NCBI RefSeq assembly: GCF_900215515.1
Contig: NZ_OBEI01000004.1
Location: 1 to 64,000, forward strand
DNA: 64,000 nucleotides
Direction of reading: 5' to 3'
DNA from: Persephonella hydrogeniphila
Lineage (GTDB): Bacteria; Aquificota; Aquificia; Aquificales; Hydrogenothermaceae
Made by a program: the position numbers and the translations under genes. The notes under the pieces are model-generated. The model had not been told where the DNA came from, did not search any database, and saw only the letters and a list, made by a program, of their open reading frames with translations. Positions 54,276 through 61,656 of this stretch are shown here, piece by piece (positions within the stretch are counted from its first letter, which is position 1; each line of letters opens with the position of its first letter).

Positions 54276-55250
54276 TTATTCCTCCTGTTTTTTCTTTATT
54301 GCGTATTTATGTACAAGCTTAAGCAGATCTATAGCATCAAATTTTACGAGATGGGCATCAGCATTAACAAATTTGGCTTTATCTACAGTAGCTTTGTCAC
54401 TCAGTGATGTGTTAATTATCACAGGGATTTTACTAAACTCTGGGTGCTCTTTTACTTTCCTTGTAAAAGTAAGACCGTCCATTCCGGGCATCTCAATATC
54501 GGATACTATAAGCTGTATAAAGTCTGTTATATCTTTACCTTCTTCGTTTGCCTTTTGGAGATAGTTGTTCAGTATATCAAGCCCTTCAAGACCGCTTGAA
54601 GCCTCTATAACTGTATGACCGTCTTTCTCCAATATCCTTCTTATTATCTTCCTCGCTACAGGTGAGTCATCTAACACAAGAATAGTAAACTTACCTTTTC
54701 TTTCTAACTCTTCTGATGGTACTTCTTCCTCTATACCAAATATTTTTATCATACCAAGTTCATCTAATATTCCTTCAAAGTCTAAAAGAAGAAGTAGTTC
54801 ACCGTTCTCTATCTCTATAACACCAACAATCTTACCTCCTAACCTCTCTTCTATGCTGGGAGGAGGTTTTCTGATATCTGCCCATTTTATTCTTCTTATC
54901 CTCTTTGCCTCATGAACAATGACTCCAACTACTTCCCTTAAAAACTCCATAACGATAACATACTTTCCTGCACCTTCTGGCTCTCTAATTTTCATCCATT
55001 TGGCAAGATTAACAATAGGAACTATCTCTCCTCTTATCTTGGCGATCCCTTCTACTTCCGGAGGAGATCCGGGGGATTTGACTATACTTTCCGGTCTTCG
55101 TGTAACTTCCCTGACTTTAGCGACATTCACTCCCAAAATCCATTCGTAAATCTCATTATTGTCAAGAAGCTCGTACATTCTGAAATCTATTATCTCAAGT
55201 TCATTTGCTCCTGTCTCTAAAATCTTTGGAAGATAATCTTTTTTAGCCAT
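54276..55250 (-). CDS. cheV: CheV, CheW-REC coupling protein
   Basis: A 324-residue fusion of an N-terminal CheW domain (about 15-170: [41 protein letters not shown]) and a C-terminal receiver (about 188-315) with D194-D195, phosphoacceptor D251 (SDIEMPG) and K in HLVKF. CheV couples receptors to CheA and can serve as adaptation or phosphate sink. Confidence 0.92.
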   Translation of the reverse strand: MAKKDYLPKILETGANELEIIDFRMYELLDNNEIYEWILGVNVAKVREVTRRPESIVKSPGSPPEVEGIAKIRGEIVPIVNLAKWMKIREPEGAGKYVIVMEFLREVVGVIVHEAKRIRRIKWADIRKPPPSIEERLGGKIVGVIEIENGELLLLLDFEGILDELGMIKIFGIEEEVPSEELERKGKFTILVLDDSPVARKIIRRILEKDGHTVIEASSGLEGLDILNNYLQKANEEGKDITDFIQLIVSDIEMPGMDGLTFTRKVKEHPEFSKIPVIINTSLSDKATVDKAKFVNADAHLVKFDAIDLLKLVHKYAIKKKQEE

Positions 55251-55265
55251 TAAAAATCCTCCGGT

Positions 55266-55763
55266 TTATAAATTCTCAGGTCTGAATATCTTTTTAATAT
55301 TTAAGAGTGTCAACAACTCTTTTTTCCCTGATTCATTTTCTATCATCACGACTCCATCTATAAACTCTGGATCTATTCCTATAGAGTTCATCGGTGGAGG
55401 CTGTATCTCTTCTGGATCTATATTAATAGCTCCTTCTACCTTGTCTACGGTAATCCCTATATGCCCAAGTTCTGTTTCTACAACCACAATCATAGGATGT
55501 TCTATATTGTCTTCTCCATCTAAATTGAATTTCTTTTTAAGACTGACAACAGGTATGATGTTTCCCCTGAGGTTCATAACTCCCAGTATGTAATCTTTTG
55601 TCTTTGGAACTGGTGTGATATCAATATCTTTTGTTATTTTTATAACATCTTTTATATTTACACCTACAAGCTCATCATTAAGATAAAAAGTGATAAGCCT
55701 TTCCTCCCTGCTCACCTCCTTTTCAATCTCTCGCATTCCTAAAACTTCAATTTCTGACATCAC
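55266..55763 (-). CDS. cheW: Chemotaxis coupling protein CheW
   Basis: A 165-residue CheW-domain protein: ITFYLNDELVGVNIKDVIKITK, YILGVMNLRGNIIPVVSLKKKF and GITVDKVEGAINIDPEEIQ. It bridges receptors and CheA. The start overlaps cheA by four bases. Confidence 0.93.
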   Translation of the reverse strand: MMSEIEVLGMREIEKEVSREERLITFYLNDELVGVNIKDVIKITKDIDITPVPKTKDYILGVMNLRGNIIPVVSLKKKFNLDGEDNIEHPMIVVVETELGHIGITVDKVEGAINIDPEEIQPPPMNSIGIDPEFIDGVVMIENESGKKELLTLLNIKKIFRPENL

Positions 55764-57730
55764 AGCACCCCTACAAGTTGTGATTTTTTATCATTGATTA
55801 ATGAGTTTGTGTCAACTATAAGGACAACCTTTCCATCTCCTGTTATTGTTGCCCCTGCTATACCCTGAACATTCTCAAGGAGTTTTCCAAGAGGCTTAAT
55901 AACTATTTCTTCTTCTCCAAACAGCTCCTCTACACTTATAGCTATATTTTTTTCTCCTACCCTGACTATAACGATAAACTGTTTTTCCCCTTCATCTGGC
56001 ATATCAAAAAGCTCATTCAAGCTAAATAAGAGGTAAACCTCTTCCCTTAGCATAAATGATTTAAACTGACCTATATTCTTCACCTTGTCTGGTTCATATC
56101 TTACTATCTCAACTACCGAGTACAGCGGGATAGCAAATATTCTGTTACTTGCCCCTACCATAAGCGTTCTTATGATAGCTACTGTCAGAGGAAGCTTCAT
56201 TATAAATTTTGTTCCTTTACCAAGTTCACTCTCTACTTCTATAGTTCCTCTCAGGGAATGGATAGTCGATGCCACAACATCCATTCCAACTCCTCTGCCT
56301 GATACATCACTGACCTGTTCTGCGGTAGAGAATCCCGGCATGAACAGAAGCTCAAACGCCTCTTTATCGCTCATATTTTCTGCCTGCTCTGGCGTGATAA
56401 GACCTTTTTCAACAGCTTTTTTCTTAACTTTTTCTACATTTATTCCTCTGCCGTCATCTTCTATAGCTATAATAATCCTGTCTCCCTCCTGATAGGCAGA
56501 CAGTTTTATAGTCCCTACCTCAGGTTTCCCTGCCATCACTCTCTCTTCTGGAGGCTCAATACCGTGATCTATAGCATTTCTAACAAGATGTATTAAAGGA
56601 TCTTCTAATTTGTCTAAAATAGATCTGTCTATCTCTGTATCCTCACCTTCAAGAATCAGGTTTACTTTCTTGTTCAGCTTTTTGGCAAGATCCCTGACAA
56701 TTCTTGGAAATTTACTGAATATCTTTTTAACAGGTTGCATTCTAAGTTTCATAACCGCATCCTGAAGATCACTAACAGTCCTGCTCATTCCAGTTATCGA
56801 ATCTATCAACTCCTCCACAGTTTCTGTACTTTCACATGATGTTTCTATACCAGATGCAAGCTTAACAATTCTGTTTCTATCAAGAACAAGCTCTCCAACA
56901 AGGTTCATAAGAACTTCTACCCTCTCAACATCAACACGGATAACCTCTTCTTTTTTCTCTGTTTTTTTCTTTTTGACAGGCTCTTTTTGCTGTGTTTTTT
57001 GTGGTTTTTCTTCCTGAGGCGCAGGCTTTACTTCCTGCTGGGTTTCAGGCTGGGGCTCTTCTTTTTTTTCTTCTTTTTTTTCAACAGGTTTTATAAGATC
57101 TTTTACATCTTTGCCTTCTGCTATTATCTTTTCCAACTTTTCTATTACTTCAAGAGGAGGTCTATCCTCTGGAGGAAGGAGTATTATCTCTTCTAATATC
57201 TCTCCTAAATCCTTTCCCGGATACTGTTTTATTAGATTTTTTATATCTTCATCAACACCTTCAACAAACTCAAACTCTTCTTCGCTATTATCTTCGTTGT
57301 TTACAACTTCGGCTTCTACCACTTCTCCTCCGGACAAAATATTGTCAAGCTTTGAAAGTAAACCTTTTATCTCATCTTCGTCAGGTATCTCTTCACTTTC
57401 TTTTATCATATCAATCGCTTCTTTTAGCTTATCAACCCCTTCAAAAATCACATCCATCATTTCGGATGTGAGTTTCATCTCATCGTTTCTCAGTTTGTTA
57501 AATATATCTTCAATCTTGTGGGCTATCTCCACAATACTGGTAAGCCCTAAAAATCCAGCACCTCCTTTGAGGGTGTGCATTCCCCTGAAAATACTATTGA
57601 GAAGATCTTTATCTTCTGGATTTTCCTCAAGCTCAATAAGTTCCTGATCAAGATTAGACAGAATTTCTTCTGCCTCTATTAGGAACTCTTCTAATATCTC
57701 TTTCATATCATCTGAAAAATTCAGCTTCAT
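55760..57730 (-). CDS. cheA: Chemotaxis histidine kinase CheA
   Basis: A 656-residue kinase. P1 (about 1-115) carries the phosphorylated H52 in RGMHTLKGGAGFL. The middle is a weakly conserved acidic/Lys-Gln-Pro linker (about 135-260) without an obvious P2 domain. P3 dimerisation begins at RVDVERVEVLMNLVGELVLDRNRI, the ATPase domain has VRNAIDHGIEPPEER and GRGVGMDVV, and a CheW-like P5 (about 520-650) completes it. It follows cheZ by 21 bases. Confidence 0.95.
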   Translation of the reverse strand: MKLNFSDDMKEILEEFLIEAEEILSNLDQELIELEENPEDKDLLNSIFRGMHTLKGGAGFLGLTSIVEIAHKIEDIFNKLRNDEMKLTSEMMDVIFEGVDKLKEAIDMIKESEEIPDEDEIKGLLSKLDNILSGGEVVEAEVVNNEDNSEEEFEFVEGVDEDIKNLIKQYPGKDLGEILEEIILLPPEDRPPLEVIEKLEKIIAEGKDVKDLIKPVEKKEEKKEEPQPETQQEVKPAPQEEKPQKTQQKEPVKKKKTEKKEEVIRVDVERVEVLMNLVGELVLDRNRIVKLASGIETSCESTETVEELIDSITGMSRTVSDLQDAVMKLRMQPVKKIFSKFPRIVRDLAKKLNKKVNLILEGEDTEIDRSILDKLEDPLIHLVRNAIDHGIEPPEERVMAGKPEVGTIKLSAYQEGDRIIIAIEDDGRGINVEKVKKKAVEKGLITPEQAENMSDKEAFELLFMPGFSTAEQVSDVSGRGVGMDVVASTIHSLRGTIEVESELGKGTKFIMKLPLTVAIIRTLMVGASNRIFAIPLYSVVEIVRYEPDKVKNIGQFKSFMLREEVYLLFSLNELFDMPDEGEKQFIVIVRVGEKNIAISVEELFGEEEIVIKPLGKLLENVQGIAGATITGDGKVVLIVDTNSLINDKKSQLVGVL

Positions 57731-57751
57731 CTTACATACCCCGTAGTTTTT

Positions 57752-58276
57752 TTACATTCCAAACTGTCTTAAAATATCATCAACATCTTCCTGGGATACC
57801 TCTTTTTTCCATTCCAACTCTTCTAATTTCTCTTTAAGCTCTTCTTTTTTCTCTTGGGATTTTTCTTCACTTATTCCGAACAGCAGTAAAATTTTTAGCA
57901 CCTCTTTTTCAAAATCGGTTATAAAGTTAGATATTTTTAATAATCTCTGGGAGAGAATATCCTGAAACTCTAACAGTGTTAAAGATTCAGTCAGTATTCC
58001 TAAAACCTTTTCCATATCACTTTTTATAGAGCTTTTCAGATCTGGATTGTCTATATCTTCTATTCTTTTAATTAAATTCTGGATAACCTTTGTTGATTCA
58101 AGTATGTTGTCGATAATTTTTTTGGTTGCTTCTTCGCTTTCTTTTATCGCCAGTTCAAGATGTGTATTGACACTTTTTAATCCTTCTCTTTTACTTCCGA
58201 GGGATTCTACATCTTTTTTGTATTTTTCTACTATCTCCAACAGTTTTTTCACTTCCTGAAACAGGCTCTCTGTCAT
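57752..58276 (-). CDS. cheZ: CheZ-like CheY-P phosphatase
   Basis: A 174-residue helical protein. FQDILSQR (104-111) places D106 and Q110 four apart, matching the CheZ catalytic pair in its FQDLTGQ motif. The C-terminus QEDVDDILRQFGM (162-174) resembles the CheY-binding tail of CheZ (VDDLLDSLGF). It is shorter than E. coli CheZ (214). The ATG at 58276 has a strong AAGGAGG; the upstream TTG would lie before it. It is the first gene of the che-fliA operon. Confidence 0.82.
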   Translation of the reverse strand: MTESLFQEVKKLLEIVEKYKKDVESLGSKREGLKSVNTHLELAIKESEEATKKIIDNILESTKVIQNLIKRIEDIDNPDLKSSIKSDMEKVLGILTESLTLLEFQDILSQRLLKISNFITDFEKEVLKILLLFGISEEKSQEKKEELKEKLEELEWKKEVSQEDVDDILRQFGM

Positions 58277-58314
58277 ATTAACCTCCTTATTCAATTATTA
58301 ACATATATAATCAG

Positions 58315-58341
58315 ATTATATGACTTATTCTATAAATACAA
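58315..58341 (-). promoter_or_regulatory. Promoter of the cheZ-fliA operon
   Basis: On the minus strand a perfect TATAAT (58315-58320) lies 15 bases from TTGTAT (58336-58341). The short spacer makes the -35 doubtful, but the -10 is consensus and sits 38 bases upstream of the cheZ ATG in the only sizeable gap. It looks like a housekeeping rather than sigma-28 promoter, although the operon itself encodes FliA. Confidence 0.5.
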
Positions 58342-58368
58342 GTACTTTTACTTTTTCGTACATTGCAG

Positions 58369-58383
58369 AGCTAATAATTAGCT
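58369..58383 (-). terminator. AT-rich hairpin after cheR
   Basis: AGCTAATAATTAGCT is a perfect 7-1-7 inverted repeat immediately after the cheR stop. It has no T-run and an AT-rich stem, so it is a weak terminator or processing site at best. cheR may read through into the che operon. Confidence 0.35.
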
Positions 58384-59151
58384 TTATCCCATCTTCCTGT
58401 AGAATGTAAACCTTCCCTTCCTCTCTGCCCTAAAATACGGAAGCCCATCTAACGGAAGCTTTTCGATAGGAGAAAGAACGAGTATTCCATCCTTTTTCAA
58501 TCCTCTGTGGAAATTATAAAGAGCATATTTTACGGTTTCCCTGTCAAAATATATAAGAACATTTCTGCAGAATATAACATCAAAGTAACTCTGAGGTATA
58601 GAACTTCTATCCAAAATATTCCCTTCAGAAAAAGATGTCACTGACCTGAGTTTTTCACCGATAATCAATTTATTTTCTTTTACTTCCAATAAACTCCTGT
58701 ACCGAACAGGGATATGTTTCAGATCGTCTAAACTGTATACTCCTCTTTTAGCCACAGAAATAGCCTTTTTGCTTATATCTATACCATAAACCACCTTCCC
58801 ACAGGTATCTTTGTCTACATCAAAACATAGCATCCCTAAGGTGTAGGCTTCTTTTCCTGTTGAGCATCCTGCACTGAGTATTTTTATATTTTTAGTGTAT
58901 ATACCTCTCAGGTACAGTTCCTTAAACTCATTTAGCTGGTCTTTATGTCTGAAAAAGTAGGTTTCATTAACTACTATAGAATCGATAAAGAGGGATTCTA
59001 TCTCAGGATCATCAAAAATCTCTTCTATACTAACTATCCTGTATTTCCCAATAAAATTTAAAATTTTTTTCCTGAGAATCTCTTCTCTTGTTTTATCGAA
59101 ATAATTACCGGTCTGTTTGTATATTTTTTCAATTATTTTATTAATATCCAA
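58384..59151 (-). CDS. cheR: Chemoreceptor methyltransferase CheR
   Basis: A 255-residue AdoMet-dependent methyltransferase. The N-terminal helical domain includes NETYFFRHKDQLNEF; the AdoMet motif is ILSAGCSTGKEAYTLGML; FDVIFCRNVLIYFD is the CheR signature. The likely start is TTG at 59151, six bases after AGGG; a TTG at 59169 is in frame but lacks a good ribosome-binding site. It methylates the receptors. No cheB methylesterase gene is in the window. Confidence 0.92.
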   Translation of the reverse strand: MDINKIIEKIYKQTGNYFDKTREEILRKKILNFIGKYRIVSIEEIFDDPEIESLFIDSIVVNETYFFRHKDQLNEFKELYLRGIYTKNIKILSAGCSTGKEAYTLGMLCFDVDKDTCGKVVYGIDISKKAISVAKRGVYSLDDLKHIPVRYRSLLEVKENKLIIGEKLRSVTSFSEGNILDRSSIPQSYFDVIFCRNVLIYFDRETVKYALYNFHRGLKKDGILVLSPIEKLPLDGLPYFRAERKGRFTFYRKMG

Positions 59152-59178
59152 AATAAACCCTAAAAACAATTTAAATAT

Positions 59179-59206
59179 TTGATAATATTAAATATTACTG
59201 TAAATT
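59179..59206 (+). promoter_or_regulatory. Possible promoter for EAL-HDOD gene
   Basis: TTGATA (59179-59184) is 16 bases from TAAATT (59201-59206) on the plus strand, ahead of the ATG at 59229. The 77-base divergent gap is extremely AT-rich, which raises the chance of a false match. No clear cheR promoter was found on the other strand. Confidence 0.4.
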
Positions 59207-59228
59207 TAAACTGAAAATCTATAGGAAA

Positions 59229-60431
59229 ATGTTAAGAGGATTTTATATAGCTAAACAGGAAATATACGACATAAATGGGAATGTTGTAGGTACTGAACTT
59301 CTGTTTAGGAAAAAACTTGTCCATTATGCTCAAGTAGACAATAATTTCTACTCGACTATTTCCGTATTAGATACAGTAGTGAATAGTATCGGGGTAGAAA
59401 ATATAATACCAACAGGTTTTATTTTCTTGAATGTAGACAAACATTTTATCGAAAGTGAGATTAGCGAGATGCTACATCCTGAAAGGATAGTCTTTGAACT
59501 TGTTGAAAATATTCCTCCAGAAAAACAAACTATCAGGAAATTACAGATACTAAAAGATAAAGGGTTTAAACTTTCTATTAATAATTTCAATTTAGAAAGA
59601 CATAAAAGTTTTCTTCCATTCCTTGATTTTGCCAAGGTAAATATCGTAGATACCAAAGACACAATACAGGCTATTGATGTACTGTTAAAAAACGAAATTA
59701 AATCTATAGCATTTAAAGTAGAAAACGTAAATTTCTTTAAAATCGCTAAAAGCTTGGGGTTTTCACTTTTTCAGGGATATTACTTCTCAAAACCGTGTTT
59801 TGTTTCAGGGGACAATTTTAGGCATAACAAATATGTAATAATCAAAATTTTAGATTCATCTTTAAAAAGAGAAGATATAGATAAAATACAGGAATACTTT
59901 AAAGCCAATCCAGATATTGCTATAAAACTTATTAAGTTTATAAACTCTCCTTTTTTTGGACTAAGAAAAAATATCTCTTCAATTAAAAAAGCTCTACTAC
60001 TTTTAGGATACGAAAACTTAAGCAAATGGTTATCTTTGCTGTTATTTCTATCAGAAGATAGGAAGGGAAATACTTTAGAAAAAGCTACTTTTAGAGGAAA
60101 AATGATGGAGCAGATCTTATCTGATATAAACAAAGATCTGTCGGACAAAGCTTTTTTGACGGGTATTCTTTCATATATAACAGATTTTCTAAAAGACCAA
60201 GATATAATAAAAAAGCTAAGTCTTGATAAAGATATAAAAAATGCTCTCTTGAACAAAAAAGGTATCTTGAAAGATATTCTTGATTTACTTAGATTCATAG
60301 AAACAGATAGATTTGAAGAAGTAAATATGCTTATGGAAAAGTATAATTTATCAGCAGCTAAAATAATCAACTATGAATTAAAATACTTTGAGTGGTTTAA
60401 CAGTATCAAAGATGAACTTGGATTACATTAA
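59229..60431 (+). CDS. Degenerate EAL-HDOD signalling protein (YuxH-like)
   Basis: A 400-residue protein. An EAL-like domain (about 1-195) starts with YIAKQEIYDINGNVVGTELLFR (E23-R27 in place of ExLxR). The usual DDFG is replaced by NNFN (in LSINNFNLERH), so metal-binding Asp residues are missing and phosphodiesterase activity is unlikely. An HDOD domain (about 205-395) has KLIKFINSPFFGLRKNISSIKKALLLLGYENLSKW. Such proteins act as regulators, some in c-di-GMP networks. It overlaps the next gene by 20 bases. Confidence 0.82.
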   Translation: MLRGFYIAKQEIYDINGNVVGTELLFRKKLVHYAQVDNNFYSTISVLDTVVNSIGVENIIPTGFIFLNVDKHFIESEISEMLHPERIVFELVENIPPEKQTIRKLQILKDKGFKLSINNFNLERHKSFLPFLDFAKVNIVDTKDTIQAIDVLLKNEIKSIAFKVENVNFFKIAKSLGFSLFQGYYFSKPCFVSGDNFRHNKYVIIKILDSSLKREDIDKIQEYFKANPDIAIKLIKFINSPFFGLRKNISSIKKALLLLGYENLSKWLSLLLFLSEDRKGNTLEKATFRGKMMEQILSDINKDLSDKAFLTGILSYITDFLKDQDIIKKLSLDKDIKNALLNKKGILKDILDLLRFIETDRFEEVNMLMEKYNLSAAKIINYELKYFEWFNSIKDELGLH

Positions 60432-61572
60432 CTATTTAAAAAGCTTACTTCTTTCAAAAAACTACCGTGAACTTCTGAAAGAGATAGAAGATGCCGATAG
60501 ATCAGTACTTAATATATTTCTAAAAAATGCTGAACTTTCTAAATATATATACGACAACGCAGAGGTTATATTTGGGGATTTTTTGCAAAAATATTATCTA
60601 ATAAAAAATAGAATTTATGTTAATAAAACTTTATCAAAAATATTGAATGAAGAAAACGGCAAATATATAAACGTATATTATTTTTCAAATAAGTATGGAT
60701 ATATACCAACCATAAATAGCCATCACAGTTTTTTATTAAGAAGTTACCTTTTCTATCGAGTGAAAAAATGGCTCATCCCGTTTCCTGAGAATAAAGCTAT
60801 ATTTTTTGAAAAAAAGATAGACATTCCTCTACATTCTTTTAGCACATTAGTAGATATTTTTACCAATATAAAACTTTTTGATTTTAAAGAATGCATTTTT
60901 GTACCTTTTAATAAAGAAAAACGGGAAATGTTTAAAAAAATAGATATTTTCAGTTGGGATGTATTTGTGGGTATTTGCAATCTATACCTTGCAGGAAAAA
61001 CAGAGATAAAAATTGCAGATTTTTATAGATTTTTAAAAGGAAAATCAACAAAGCCAACATCAATAAATCAATTAAATCCTTTAAGAAGAAGATTAAAAAT
61101 TCTATCAGAAGATGTAAAAACAAAAATCGACAATAAAAATATACAACTTTTAGATAAAAGTAATATTACCAGTAAATTTTCTTCCTATTTCTTGATTCCT
61201 TATGAATTTTTTACCGTAGATCCAAAATTCAAAATACAGAAAAAGATAGCTTATTATCTTTTATTTATAACTCAGGTAAAGTATATAAGGAAAGATAAAA
61301 AAACTATTAAAATTGGATCTATACTTACCGGTACTGGCTTAAATACTGAAGAAATTTACAAAAAAAGAGGCTTTTTTTATATTGAAGAAAAGTTCTGGAA
61401 TGCTTATGAACTAATAGAAAAGTTCACGGAAATAAAAATTAACACAAAATACTCCTGCATAGAAACATTTATAGATGCACCTTTAATGCTTAAACCAACA
61501 AAGGAGTATATAAAATTTATTCATAAATGCATTAATGGGGAAAATTCCTCTTATAATCCTTCAAAAATATAG
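60412..61572 (+). CDS. Unknown AT-rich protein, possibly winged-helix
   Basis: A 386-residue protein from ATG 60412 (a TTG at 60388 is also in frame); no family was recognised. It is rich in Lys, Ile, Phe and Tyr. Two segments look like helix-turn-helix modules: about 190-245 (SWDVFVGICNLYLAGKTEIK, IADFYRFLKG, LRRRLKILSED) and about 275-345 (KKIAYYLLFITQVKYIRKDKK, KIGSILTGTGLNTEE). That two-module look recalls plasmid replication initiators, but no homology is shown. It overlaps the EAL-HDOD gene, so the two are probably co-expressed. Confidence 0.6.
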   Translation: MNLDYINYLKSLLLSKNYRELLKEIEDADRSVLNIFLKNAELSKYIYDNAEVIFGDFLQKYYLIKNRIYVNKTLSKILNEENGKYINVYYFSNKYGYIPTINSHHSFLLRSYLFYRVKKWLIPFPENKAIFFEKKIDIPLHSFSTLVDIFTNIKLFDFKECIFVPFNKEKREMFKKIDIFSWDVFVGICNLYLAGKTEIKIADFYRFLKGKSTKPTSINQLNPLRRRLKILSEDVKTKIDNKNIQLLDKSNITSKFSSYFLIPYEFFTVDPKFKIQKKIAYYLLFITQVKYIRKDKKTIKIGSILTGTGLNTEEIYKKRGFFYIEEKFWNAYELIEKFTEIKINTKYSCIETFIDAPLMLKPTKEYIKFIHKCINGENSSYNPSKI

Positions 61573-61632
61573 ACTTTCCAATTTAAATAAAGATTACAAA
61601 ATCAAACATGTTATAAAATTTATTAATCATCC

Positions 61633-61650
61633 TCCCCAATTAATAGGGGG
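61633..61650 (+). promoter_or_regulatory. Hairpin over the ribosome-binding site of the GGDEF-EAL gene
   Basis: CCCC (61634-61637) can pair with GGGG in the GGGGG stretch at 61646-61650, leaving an 8-base loop, with one extra G-U pair possible. The GGGGG is the gene's ribosome-binding site, seven bases from ATG 61657. Pairing would hide it. The stem is short, so any effect is speculative. Confidence 0.3.
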
Positions 61651-61656
61651 CTTAAA

